Below the pieces are notes generated by a model. The model did not search any database, was not told the DNA's origin, and saw only the letters and a program-made list of their open reading frames with translations. A program made the translations under genes and the position numbers. From an uncultured Eubacteriales bacterium (lineage in GTDB: Bacteria; Bacillota; Clostridia; Christensenellales; CAG-138), in contig UREK01000003.1 in assembly GCA_900546845.1 (NCBI GenBank), forward strand, positions 1-64,000: 64,000 bases of DNA, given 5' to 3'. Of the stretch, positions 41,056-49,238 are shown piece by piece (the stretch's first letter is position 1; each line of letters opens with the position of its first letter).

Positions 41056-42015
41056 ATGCAATACGGGCAGCTTGGAAGATCCGGCATTACGGTATCCCGG
41101 CTTTGTGTCGGATGCCTGAGCTTTGGCCAACCGTTCCCGGATTCCCATATGTGGACCTTGAACCCGGAAGAGACGGAAAACATCGTCCGGCGGGCTCTGG
41201 AGCTTGGGATCACGTTTTTTGATACGGCCAACACCTATTCCCACGGAACGAGCGAGGAATACCTTGGCCGGGCGCTCAAGCGGAACGTGCCACGGGATAA
41301 AGTGGTTATCGCCACGAAGGTCTATTTCAACGAAGGCCATCTTTCCAGAGCGGCGATCCAGCGCGAGATCGACGGCTCGCTCAAACGGCTGGGTACGGAT
41401 TATGTGGATCTTTATATCATCCACCGCTTTGACGAGACGACGCCCATTGAAGAGACGATGGAGGCGCTTGACCGTTTGGTGAAATGCGGAAAGGTGCGCG
41501 CGCTTGGCGCATCGGCCATGTTCGGCTATCGGTTTTACAGCATGCAAGTCGCTGCCGAGCGGAACGGCTGGACGCAGTTTTGCGCAATGCAGAACCACTA
41601 TAACCTGCTTTACCGCGAGGATGAACGCGAGATTATCCCGCTCTGTAAGCAGGAAGGCGTGGCGCTGACGCCGTTTAGCCCCCTCGCAGCGGGCCGTCTT
41701 TGCCGCCCGGACTGGAAAGCGGACACGCCGCGCAGCCGTGCGGACAAGACCGCGGCGGGTAAATACGACAGAACGCAGGCTACGGATTATGAAATCGTGC
41801 AGCGTGTGCATGAAATGGCCGAAGCGCATGGGGCGACCATGACGCAGATTGCGCTTGCGTGGCAGTTCGCCAAGGGCATGACTGCGCCGATCATCGGGGC
41901 GACGAAGGCAAAGTATCTGGACGATGCGGCCGGTGCGCTGACGCTGACGCTTTCCCCGGAGGAGATCACTTATTTGGAAGAGCCCTACCAACCGCATCGA
42001 ATCGCAGGGTTTTAA
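41056..42015 (+). CDS. Aldo/keto reductase
   Basis: The 319-residue (beta/alpha)8 oxidoreductase has catalytic residues in the usual order: Asp and Tyr in FFDTANTYSHGTSEEYLGRAL, Lys in VVIATKVYF and His in LYIIHRFDE. It reduces aldehydes or ketones with NADPH. ATG at 41056 follows GGAAGGGGG; an earlier in-frame ATG at 41032 has no ribosome binding site. It starts 35 bases after the aminotransferase stop, so it is probably the last gene of that unit, ended by the hairpin at 42035-42069. Confidence 0.9.
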   Translation: MQYGQLGRSGITVSRLCVGCLSFGQPFPDSHMWTLNPEETENIVRRALELGITFFDTANTYSHGTSEEYLGRALKRNVPRDKVVIATKVYFNEGHLSRAAIQREIDGSLKRLGTDYVDLYIIHRFDETTPIEETMEALDRLVKCGKVRALGASAMFGYRFYSMQVAAERNGWTQFCAMQNHYNLLYREDEREIIPLCKQEGVALTPFSPLAAGRLCRPDWKADTPRSRADKTAAGKYDRTQATDYEIVQRVHEMAEAHGATMTQIALAWQFAKGMTAPIIGATKAKYLDDAAGALTLTLSPEEITYLEEPYQPHRIAGF

Positions 42016-42034
42016 CGGCAAATAAATACAATAC

Positions 42035-42069
42035 GGGAACGCCGGCTTCGGGAGCAAGCCGGCGTTCCC
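42035..42069 (+). terminator. Strong hairpin after the aldo/keto reductase
   Basis: A perfect 14-bp stem GGGAACGCCGGCTT / AAGCCGGCGTTCCC with a 7-base loop, then ATGTTTTG. The T tract is short and displaced, so termination strength is uncertain. Confidence 0.65.
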
Positions 42070-42191
42070 ATGTTTTGCTGAAGGCTGGGGAGAGCCTGCC
42101 GCCGGTTCATGCCCTTCCGGCGGGGAGCGGAGCAGCGCCGGAAGAGGCTTAACTTCCGTGTGCGCCTGATTTTGCATTTACCGGCACGGCG

Positions 42192-42206
42192 CACCTGTGC
42201 TATACT
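42192..42206 (+). promoter_or_regulatory. Extended -10 promoter of the MFS/GH2 operon
   Basis: TGC directly precedes TATACT (42201-42206), forming an extended -10. The -35 is poor. The predicted start lies about 40 bases before the transporter ATG. Confidence 0.45.
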
Positions 42207-42253
42207 GTAACTGGAAAAATATGCAGGATCATAAGCAGGAGGCGGTTTGCCGT

Positions 42254-43525
42254 ATGAAAAGGCTTTCCGGGCGCATGTGGGTTTCGTTCATCCTGATCGG
42301 CCTTGTGGGGCAGCTTGCGTGGACGATAGAAAACATGTATTTCAACGTATTTCTGTACAACACAATCTCGACCGACCCGAACGCGATCGCTACAATGGTC
42401 GCGGCAAGCGCCGCCGTCGCGACGGTGACGACGCTTTTGATGGGCGCGCTGTCCGATCGGATAGGACGGCGCAAGCCATTCATCTGCGCGGGCTATATCC
42501 TCTGGGGCCTCTCCACGCTGGCCTTTGGGTTCATCAGCGTGGAGGGCGTTTCCGCATGGGTGGGCGCGGCGCGGGCTGCAAGCGTCGCGGCAGGGCTTGT
42601 CGTTGTGATGGATTGTGTTATGACATTCTTCGGCTCCACGGCGAACGACGCGGCGTTCAACGCTTATATTACGGATAACACCACCCCGGAAAACCGCGGC
42701 AAGGTGGAATCCGTGCTGGCGACGCTGCCGCTTCTTTCCATGCTCGTGATTTTCGGCGGGTTTGACGGGCTGACGCAGCAGGGCAAATGGCGCGAATTCT
42801 TCCTGATTTTCGGCCTGCTCGTCACGGCGACGGGCGTGCTTGCCTGCTTCCTTTTGAAAGAGACGTCGCGCGGCGCGGGAAAGGGGAACTATTTTGCGGA
42901 GATCCTCTATGGCTTCCGCCCTTCCGTCGTGCGGGAAAACGGGAATCTCTACCTTGCGCTGCTGGCTTTCGGCGTGTTTTCCATCGCGGTGCAGGTGTTC
43001 TTTCCATACCTTATCATTTACATGCAGAACTATCTTAAAATCGAAGCATATGCGATCGTCCTCGGCGTGGTGCTGCTTGCAGCCTCGCTCATCAGTGTGC
43101 TCTCGGGCGGGATGATCGACCGGCTCGGCAAGCTCAACTGCGTGCTCCCGGCGGCGGGCGTAATGGTTGTAGGACTCATGCTGATGTATTTTGCGCGCGG
43201 CGCTGCGTTTGTAATCGTGGCAGGCGTCATCATGATGGCTGGCTATATGCTCGTGACAGCCACGCTTTCCGCCGCCATCCGTGACGGTACGCCCGCAGGC
43301 CAGGCGGGGCTCTTCCAGGGCGTGCGGATGATCTTTGCCGTGCTTTTGCCGATGCTGATCGGCCCGTTCATCGGCGCGGCGGTCATCCGCAACAGTGGGG
43401 AAACGTATATGGAGCTGGGCGTTGTCAAAAACGTGCCCACGCCCGCAATCTTTCTCGCGGCGGCGGCCGTGCTGCTGTGTACGGCGGTTCCCGTGATCGT
43501 TTTGAAAAGGAGGAGCAAGGCATGA
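42254..43525 (+). CDS. MFS transporter
   Basis: The 423-residue protein has 12 predicted membrane helices and the MFS loop 2-3 motif (GALSDRIGRRKPFICAG), with a second related motif GGMIDRLGKL between helices 8 and 9. The RRKPFICAGYILWG type resembles sugar/cation symporters of the GPH/SLC45-like group. The next gene, a GH2 glycosidase, overlaps its stop (ATGA), so it probably imports the glycoside or oligosaccharide that the enzyme splits. GGAGG lies 11 bases before the ATG. Confidence 0.88.
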   Translation: MKRLSGRMWVSFILIGLVGQLAWTIENMYFNVFLYNTISTDPNAIATMVAASAAVATVTTLLMGALSDRIGRRKPFICAGYILWGLSTLAFGFISVEGVSAWVGAARAASVAAGLVVVMDCVMTFFGSTANDAAFNAYITDNTTPENRGKVESVLATLPLLSMLVIFGGFDGLTQQGKWREFFLIFGLLVTATGVLACFLLKETSRGAGKGNYFAEILYGFRPSVVRENGNLYLALLAFGVFSIAVQVFFPYLIIYMQNYLKIEAYAIVLGVVLLAASLISVLSGGMIDRLGKLNCVLPAAGVMVVGLMLMYFARGAAFVIVAGVIMMAGYMLVTATLSAAIRDGTPAGQAGLFQGVRMIFAVLLPMLIGPFIGAAVIRNSGETYMELGVVKNVPTPAIFLAAAAVLLCTAVPVIVLKRRSKA

Positions 43526-45246
43526 AAACCGAATGGGGCGAAGCGCTTGACCCAAACGCAATCCTCCCGGAATATCCGCGGCCGCAGATGGCGCGTGAAA
43601 GCTATTTGAATTTAAATGGCGTTTGGCAATATGCGATTGCGAAGGAGGGGGAAACGCCTGAGCAACCGGAGGGGGACATCCTCGTCCCGTTTTCCCCGGA
43701 AAGCGAGCTTTCCGGCGTGCGGCGCATGCTCAAGCCCAAGGAGTCGCTTTGGTATACGCGCGCGTTCACATTGCCCGAAGGGTTCAACATCGGCCGTGTG
43801 CTGCTGCACTTCGGTGCGGTGGATCAAATTGCGACGGTCTACCTGAACGGCATGGAGCTCGGTTCGCATACGGGCGGGTATCTGCCGTTTTCTTTCGACA
43901 TCACGGCCTGCCTGAAGGAAGGGGAGAACACGGTCGCTGTGTGTGCGCGCGATGAAAGCGATGCGTCGTATCATTCCCGCGGCAAGCAGAAGCGTAAGCG
44001 CGGCGGCATCTGGTATACGCCCCAAAGCGGCATCTGGCAGACGGTGTGGTGCGAAAGCGTGCCTGTGGATTATATTGCGGCGCTGCGCATCACCCCGCTT
44101 TTTGACGAAAGTTCCGTAGAAATATGCGCGTACCCGCAGGATGCGGAATGCACGCTGCCCTGCATTGTCCGCATCGGGGACGTGGTACAGCACGGCATGG
44201 CCGGCACGCCGGTGACGGTCAGCATGGAGGGCTTCAAACCCTGGTCGCCCGAGTACCCGTATCTTTATGATTGCGAGGTGCGCATGGGCGAGGATTGTGT
44301 GAGGAGCTATTTCGGCATGCGCAAATTCAGCGTGGAGCAGGACGAGACGGGTGCGCCGCGCCTGTTCTTGAATGGGAAACCGTATTTCCATACCGGTGTG
44401 CTGGATCAGGGCTATTGGCCCGACGGGCTTTATACTGCGCCCTCGGATGAAGCGATGATAAGCGACATTGCCGCGATGAAGGAGATGGGCTTCAACATGC
44501 TGCGCAAGCACATTAAGGTAGAGCCCTTGCGCTGGTATTATCATTGCGACCGGCTGGGCATGCTCGTGTGGCAGGACATGCCGAACGGGGGTGGAAAATA
44601 CAACCCGGCAACGATCAGCCTGCCGCTCGTTACTGGGAAGCATCTTCCAGACGGGAAGAGGAATTACCGCCGCTTTGCCCGCGCGGACGCGGAGGGCAGG
44701 CAGGAATATTATGACGAACTGGAGGAGATGGTTGCGCTGCTTTACAACAGCCCCTGCGTCGCCATGTGGGTGCCGTTCAACGAGGGTTGGGGGCAGTTTG
44801 ACGCGGCGGAGGCCGTGCGGCGCATTGTGGCGATGGACGCAACGCGCACCATTGACCATGCGAGCGGCTGGCATGACCAGGGCGTCGGCGCGGTACAAAG
44901 CCTGCACGTTTATTTCAAGCCATATAAATTCGCACCGGATAAGCTGGGCCGCGCGGTGCTCCTGAGCGAATTCGGCGGCTACAACCGGCGCATTGAAGGC
45001 CATTGCTTCAACAAGAAGGACTTTGGATATAAGCGCTTTGAATCGGAGGAAGCGCTGCTTGCCGCCTGGCGTGCGCTGTATGAAAACGAGATCCTGCCCG
45101 CGAAGGAGCAGGGGCTTGCCGCGGCGGTCTATACGCAGCTTTCGGATGTGGAGGATGAGCTTAACGGCCTTTTGACCTATGACCGGGCCGTAAAAAAACT
45201 CCCGGCCAAGGCGGTGCGGGAGATCAACGAGCGTTTAAAGGCATAG
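43522..45246 (+). CDS. Glycoside hydrolase family 2 protein
   Basis: The 574-residue enzyme has a GH2 sugar-binding domain (ESYLNLNGVWQYAI, LHFGAVDQIATVYLNG, GGYLPFSFDITACLKEGENTV), an immunoglobulin-like middle and a TIM barrel with acid/base E421 in PFNEGWGQFD and nucleophile E483 in LLSEFGG. No signal peptide is seen, so the substrate must be imported, presumably by the co-transcribed MFS protein. Beta-galactosidase, beta-glucuronidase and beta-mannosidase all occur in the family; the short length fits the compact Clostridia group. ATG overlaps the transporter TGA. Confidence 0.9.
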   Translation: MKTEWGEALDPNAILPEYPRPQMARESYLNLNGVWQYAIAKEGETPEQPEGDILVPFSPESELSGVRRMLKPKESLWYTRAFTLPEGFNIGRVLLHFGAVDQIATVYLNGMELGSHTGGYLPFSFDITACLKEGENTVAVCARDESDASYHSRGKQKRKRGGIWYTPQSGIWQTVWCESVPVDYIAALRITPLFDESSVEICAYPQDAECTLPCIVRIGDVVQHGMAGTPVTVSMEGFKPWSPEYPYLYDCEVRMGEDCVRSYFGMRKFSVEQDETGAPRLFLNGKPYFHTGVLDQGYWPDGLYTAPSDEAMISDIAAMKEMGFNMLRKHIKVEPLRWYYHCDRLGMLVWQDMPNGGGKYNPATISLPLVTGKHLPDGKRNYRRFARADAEGRQEYYDELEEMVALLYNSPCVAMWVPFNEGWGQFDAAEAVRRIVAMDATRTIDHASGWHDQGVGAVQSLHVYFKPYKFAPDKLGRAVLLSEFGGYNRRIEGHCFNKKDFGYKRFESEEALLAAWRALYENEILPAKEQGLAAAVYTQLSDVEDELNGLLTYDRAVKKLPAKAVREINERLKA

Positions 45247-45253
45247 CGGCGCG

Positions 45254-45709
45254 TCACAGAATGGCTTCCATGCAACGATAATGGCTGCGGAGGGAAAAGC
45301 CGGCCCTGGATGCGGCGGCAAGGAGTTCCGCATCGCTTTCCTCAACGAAAAACGCAACGGTTTCTGCCGTTTGTACTTCTGAAAAAACGGATTGCAGCGC
45401 ATGGGAAAGCAGCGGAAACGCTGCTTTTTCCGCGTCTTCCGCCGTTTCAAATGCCATGCCGGACACCTCGGCGCTCCGTGCCTGCGTGAAAAGGAAAACG
45501 CTTCCGTATATGCTTCCGCCCGGCTTGTAACATGCGAATATATGCCATGTATCCAGCACTTAGCGCAGGCGCACGAAGCTGGTATTTTGCTTTTACTTCA
45601 GGCAGCCCTTGGAACAAGGAATAGCTCTCGCGCCCAGGCAAGGCGAAGAGGCGGGCGCTTAGCAGTGCCGCCTCACGCAGCTCGGTTTCATCCAGCGATT
45701 TAGGAATTG
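45254..45709 (-). pseudogene. Small gene(s), probably frameshifted; possible acetyltransferase remnant
   Basis: Two minus-strand frames join here. From about 45709 one frame reads KPIPKSLDETELREAALLSA.. and on to GLPEVKAKYQL. From 45559 another frame (GTG start, no ribosome binding site) gives 101 residues ending DAELLAAASRAGFSLRSHYRC.., which looks like the C-terminus of a GNAT acetyltransferase. Neither frame has a good start alone, and a single frameshift near 45580 plus a TAA at 45561-45563 would join them. It lies just downstream of the metallohydrolase on the same strand. Two tiny intact genes cannot be ruled out. Confidence 0.35.
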
Positions 45710-45712
45710 GTT

Positions 45713-46789
45713 TTACCCCTTTTCTACCGTGACCGTTGCTCGTGTGCCGTCGAGCACGATCTTGATCGTACCCTGCTCATCCGTGCGGTAAAGCGTTATT
45801 CCATGTTGCTCCAGCAATGCCAGCGTTTCCTCGTTTGGGTGGCCATAATCATTCCCTTTGCCGACGGAGACGACGGCGATTTCCGGTGAAACAGCGGAGA
45901 GGAACGCCTCCGAGGTGGAGGTGGAGGAGCCGTGATGCCCAAGTTTGAGCACCGTAGCGGCAAGCTCCTCCTCGGGGACGGGGAGGTTAGCGAGCATCAC
46001 GCTTTCGGCGTAGGCCTCCGCGTCTCCGGTCAGGAGGATGCTCGTCTCCCCGTAGTGAACGTTGAGCACGATGCTCCAATTATTCATATCATAATCCACC
46101 CCTTCAAACGGGGAGAGGATGCGCGCCGTGACGCTGCTGTCGCCCCAGGCGATTTTAGCACTCTTGGAAGCATAAGCGATCTTTGGCGTTACGTTCTGCG
46201 CTTCCAGGGAGGAGAGCATCTTTTCAAAGGTGTTCGTTGTGTGCGTCACGGCAGGCAGGTAAAACTTACGGACTGGATAAGCGTCGAGCACCTTGTACAT
46301 GCTGCCGATGTGGTCGCTGTGCGGATGCGTCGCAACGACTACATCCAGCTTCTCAACACCTTGCTTCTGCAAAAAATCGTCGATCACGGAAAAATACTGC
46401 GCTTCGCCCGTATCGACGAGCATGGTTTTTCCCTTGGGGGAGCGCAGGAAGATGGAGTCCCCCTGGCCGACGTCCAACACATAGATCTCCAGCGTGCCCT
46501 CCGTTTGCCCCGGGATGGGCGCAGGAGAAGGAGAAGGCATGGGCGTAGCCGCCGCTGTCTCCAGGAAAGGCGTTGCGCCCGGCTGTGGCGTTGCTTCCGA
46601 ATAGGCGCCTTCAGCCGCGATACGCAAAGCCTGGGTAAAACCCTCTGGATCGTGGAGATAAAAAGCGAGCGCGAGCAGGAGCGCTAACACACAGCAAATC
46701 GCGGTGATTTTACGCCGCCGGAAATCGTGTGAAGCGTGGGAAACATTATCCTTTTGCGCGCGCTTTGAGCCGGAACCGGGATACAGCAT
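45713..46789 (-). CDS. ComEC-like secreted metallo-beta-lactamase-fold hydrolase
   Basis: The 358-residue protein has a single membrane helix (ITAICCVLALLLALAFYL), a Thr/Pro-rich linker and an outer metallo-hydrolase domain with IYVLDVGQGDSIFLRSP, HPHSDHIG, LLTGDAEA and LKLGHHGSSTS. This is the ComEC C-terminal/ComA-like branch, often annotated as competence-like hydrolase. In ComEC this domain degrades the non-transported DNA strand; free-standing members are uncharacterised, though nuclease or phosphodiesterase activity is likely. ATG at 46789 follows GAGGT. It faces the ACP gene across two divergent promoters. Confidence 0.85.
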   Translation of the reverse strand: MLYPGSGSKRAQKDNVSHASHDFRRRKITAICCVLALLLALAFYLHDPEGFTQALRIAAEGAYSEATPQPGATPFLETAAATPMPSPSPAPIPGQTEGTLEIYVLDVGQGDSIFLRSPKGKTMLVDTGEAQYFSVIDDFLQKQGVEKLDVVVATHPHSDHIGSMYKVLDAYPVRKFYLPAVTHTTNTFEKMLSSLEAQNVTPKIAYASKSAKIAWGDSSVTARILSPFEGVDYDMNNWSIVLNVHYGETSILLTGDAEAYAESVMLANLPVPEEELAATVLKLGHHGSSTSTSEAFLSAVSPEIAVVSVGKGNDYGHPNEETLALLEQHGITLYRTDEQGTIKIVLDGTRATVTVEKG

Positions 46790-46896
46790 GCAATACCTCA
46801 ACCAATGCTTTACAGTATATTGTATTTTAGTATACTTCAAAATACCATCAATAGGAAGTGATTCCATGCGTTATTCACAAGAAAACTTTGCAAGGC

Positions 46897-46925
46897 TTGA
46901 CAAAACGGCCCATGCGCGCTACACT
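46897..46925 (+). promoter_or_regulatory. Promoter of the acyl carrier protein gene
   Basis: TTGACA (46897-46902), 17-bp spacer and TACACT (46920-46925). The untranslated leader is about 75 bases and contains no obvious structure. Confidence 0.65.
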
Positions 46926-47005
46926 GGCAAAGTATTATTTGTAATTGTCCACGGCATAAAATGAAATAAAATGTGGGCATTCGCTATCATTCGGAGGTCG
47001 TAATT

Positions 47006-47230
47006 ATGACAAGTATGGAAAAGATCTGCGGGATCGTGAGCGAGGTAACGGGCATTGCAGCAGACACGATCGCACAGGATCCTGCCACCTGCCAAGGAAA
47101 GCTCGATTCGCTGGATCTGACGGAGATCATCCTCGAGGTGGAAGAAGAGTTCGACATGATCGTCGAGGATGACGAGCACATCACGAGCGTTGCCGAACTG
47201 ATCCGCTGTGTGGAAGCGCAGATTGCATAA
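47006..47230 (+). CDS. Acyl carrier protein
   Basis: The 74-residue acidic four-helix protein has the DSL phosphopantetheine site at Ser35 (GKLDSLDLTEIILEVEEEF). A dedicated synthase attaches the 4'-phosphopantetheine arm, which carries acyl chains. The gene stands alone behind its own promoter and a bidirectional terminator follows; no other fatty-acid or polyketide genes touch it, except the convergent short-chain dehydrogenase. It is therefore probably a secondary ACP rather than the main acpP, which normally sits with fabD/fabF or plsX. GGAGG precedes the ATG. Confidence 0.88.
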   Translation: MTSMEKICGIVSEVTGIAADTIAQDPATCQGKLDSLDLTEIILEVEEEFDMIVEDDEHITSVAELIRCVEAQIA

Positions 47231-47257
47231 TCTGCTCTTACCAAGAAAAACACCAAA

Positions 47258-47286
47258 ACGGGCGCTGAAACTCCGGCGCCCGTTTT
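47258..47286. terminator. Bidirectional terminator between ACP and dehydrogenase genes
   Basis: The stem ACGGGCGC / GCGCCCGT with a 10-base loop is flanked by AAAA on the left and TTTT on the right, so it can serve both convergent genes. Confidence 0.8.
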
Positions 47287-47294
47287 GTATGCCG

Positions 47295-48029
47295 CTAAAC
47301 CACGATCCCACCGTTCGGGCTTAGTACCTGACCAGTCAGGAAAGAAGCCGCGTCCGAAGCGAGGAAGAAGAGTACTTCCGCGACTTCCTCCGGCGTGCCG
47401 AGGCGGCACAGCGGCGTTTCCTCCGCAAGCATAGCGCGTGTGGGAGCGTCGAGCGCTGCATTCATGTCTGTGTTGATCACGCCGGGCGCGACGCAGTTTA
47501 CGCGGATGCCGGAAGGCCCGAGTTCCTTGGCAAGCGCTTTCGTGAAGCCGATGAGCGCGGCCTTGGATGCGGAATACCCGACCTCGCAGGACGCGCCGAC
47601 AAGCCCCCAGATGGAACTGACGTTGAGGATAACGCCGGATTGCCGCGAGAGCATATCCGGCAGCACGGCCTGTGTACAATGGTATGCGCCATCTACGTTC
47701 ACGGCAAAAAGACGCCGCCAGGCGGCGTAATCCGTATCCGGAAACAAAGCGGTATAAGCAATCCCCGCGTTGTTGATCAGCACGTCGATGTGCCCAAGCG
47801 CAGCGCGCGCTTCCCGCACCATGCGCGAAGCCTCCGCCGCATCCGCAACGTCGCCGCGCACGGCGGCAGCCATCGTGCCAAGTTCTGCAAGCTCTGCGAT
47901 GAGCCTGCGCGCCTCCACCTCCGACGCGCGATAGCCCGCACCGACGCGCCAGCCAGCCTTTGCAAAGCGCAATGCGGCCGCGCGGCCGATGCCGCGCGAC
48001 GCACCCGTAATCAATACCGTCTGATGCAA
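47295..48029 (-). CDS. Short-chain dehydrogenase/reductase (FabG-like)
   Basis: The 244-residue Rossmann enzyme has TGASRGIG (cofactor), NNAG, Ser138, YSASK with Tyr152 and Lys156, and the C-terminal FLTGQVLSPNGG. It resembles 3-oxoacyl-ACP reductases but many SDRs of this type act on other alcohols or ketones. Convergence with an ACP gene is suggestive, but the two are transcribed separately. Translation probably starts at TTG (48029), about eight bases after GGGGGA; no in-frame ATG is available nearby. Confidence 0.88.
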   Translation of the reverse strand: MHQTVLITGASRGIGRAAALRFAKAGWRVGAGYRASEVEARRLIAELAELGTMAAAVRGDVADAAEASRMVREARAALGHIDVLINNAGIAYTALFPDTDYAAWRRLFAVNVDGAYHCTQAVLPDMLSRQSGVILNVSSIWGLVGASCEVGYSASKAALIGFTKALAKELGPSGIRVNCVAPGVINTDMNAALDAPTRAMLAEETPLCRLGTPEEVAEVLFFLASDAASFLTGQVLSPNGGIVV

Positions 48030-48165
48030 AACAACGATCCCCCGTTCCTAGCTGTATATAATATTGTTGCAACTTAATCGGCATTATTCATGCGCTCAGA
48101 GCCGCCCAGGAGCATCTCCCTAATAGATAGCGCGTGGGTATGCTTTTTCAAAATTGGGGCAGTAA

Positions 48166-48924
48166 TCAAAGAAGCTCGATCCAGGCCTTATAATAATCCC
48201 AGCGCGTTTGATCCTCATAAGCGATCGTAATATAACGCACGATAATTTCACCGATGGTATAGCCGCATGCGGTTAGATGATTAATGGCTTCATCTAAATT
48301 AGTGTGTTTACGGTTTGTTGTATCAATGCGTAGAATGAACTGCGCAAAGTGGCGGTTCCCTTCCGAGAAAGCCCAAGCGGGTTCTTCATCCGGCCCGCAG
48401 GATTCGGCGGCCCATCCCCAGATCCATCGATAATCCGGAGGCCCCAGGCGTACCCCTGCAAACTGGTATTGCCCGGAAAAGTATTTTTTCCAGACCTCTT
48501 TGTCGTAAAGCTTGGAGTGACTGAGAAGGAGCGGTATATCCGGCTGCGCTTCTGTGTAAGGATGCTTCCGGATATATTCCAGTTCCTCCATGAGACTTAG
48601 CGTTTTGCGCAGCATGGAATAAGTTCCCTGCAAACTGTTAATCTGTGTTTCAAGCTCACTTTTTTTCTTCAGGTACAGGGCGTTGCTGTCTGCAAGGCTT
48701 AGCGTTTGATATTCCTTAATGGCCTTAACCGGAATGCCGAGGTTGCGCAGATAGCAGACATCGCTAAGATCCAGCAGGGAAGAATAGGTATATTCGCGGT
48801 AATTGTTTTCGCGCCGGCCTAAGGAGATCAATCCCATGGACTCCCAATAGCGCAGCGTTGAAGCGGGAATTCCAAACGTTTCGGAAACGGTTGAAATATT
48901 CACTGTTTTATCTTTGTCCCACAT
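48166..48924 (-). CDS. MerR family transcriptional regulator with C-terminal ligand-binding-like domain
   Basis: The 252-residue protein has a MerR winged helix (VNISTVSETFGIPASTLRYWESMGLI, REYTYSSLLDLSDVCYLRNLGIPVKAIKEY), a coiled-coil dimer helix (about 80-115) and a GyrI-like C-terminal half (WGWAAESCGPDEEP, HTNLDEAINHLTACGYTIGEIIVRYI). MerR factors twist promoters with 19-bp spacers into an active form; precisely such a promoter lies divergently at 49003-49033. It should therefore control the Dpp/AroM/DUF917 operon. The 136 bases between this gene and the dehydrogenase show nothing recognisable. Confidence 0.9.
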   Translation of the reverse strand: MWDKDKTVNISTVSETFGIPASTLRYWESMGLISLGRRENNYREYTYSSLLDLSDVCYLRNLGIPVKAIKEYQTLSLADSNALYLKKKSELETQINSLQGTYSMLRKTLSLMEELEYIRKHPYTEAQPDIPLLLSHSKLYDKEVWKKYFSGQYQFAGVRLGPPDYRWIWGWAAESCGPDEEPAWAFSEGNRHFAQFILRIDTTNRKHTNLDEAINHLTACGYTIGEIIVRYITIAYEDQTRWDYYKAWIELL

Positions 48925-48984
48925 TTGCTTTCAGCCTCCCGTGCCTTAAATGCCAGTGAGCAATGAATCCTGACTATATCAAAA

Positions 48985-49033
48985 ATTATATCTGAAATCG
49001 TATTGACATTCAAGTAACTTTAAGTTTTACAAT
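48985..49033. promoter_or_regulatory. Divergent merR and dpp promoters with MerR operator
   Basis: Plus strand: TTGACA (49003-49008) and TACAAT (49028-49033) are 19 bp apart, and the spacer holds the palindrome AACTT-T-AAGTT, the classic MerR-activated layout. Minus strand: TTGAAT (49013-49008) and TATAAT (48990-48985) are 17 bp apart and drive merR. The two -35 boxes overlap, so MerR binding should also control its own gene. Confidence 0.8.
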
Positions 49034-49055
49034 AACGAAAAGGATGGAAGTGCAG

Positions 49056-49172
49056 ATGAAACTTAGTTGTGTCTGTGCGGATTGCTCACTTAAGAACTTT
49101 AATTACATGCCGGAATCAGACGATAAATTGGAACAAAATAACGGAAACAGAAATGCCTTAAATTACGAATGA
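49056..49172 (+). CDS. Small 38-residue ORF with Cys-rich start, leader of the second Dpp operon
   Basis: This is the first open frame after the MerR-type promoter. ATG at 49056 with AGGATGG upstream reads MKLSCVCADCSLKNF and ends ..NALNYE before TGA. The CVCADC cluster could bind a metal or a thiol-reactive effector, or the ORF could be a leader peptide. It has no counterpart that I recognise. The 66 bases between it and the binding-protein gene hold only the AGGAGG site. Confidence 0.35.
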   Translation: MKLSCVCADCSLKNFNYMPESDDKLEQNNGNRNALNYE

Positions 49173-49238
49173 ACGCCAGTTGCTGCTTGCACTGCGGCAC
49201 AGCGCTCAAATAAATAAACCATACTTTAGGAGGAAACC

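Noticed and set aside
42200..45003. Long minus-strand frames (453 and 463 codons) opposite the MFS and GH2 genes
   Set aside because: These are antisense shadows of well-supported genes, with His/Arg-rich composition and no start signals.
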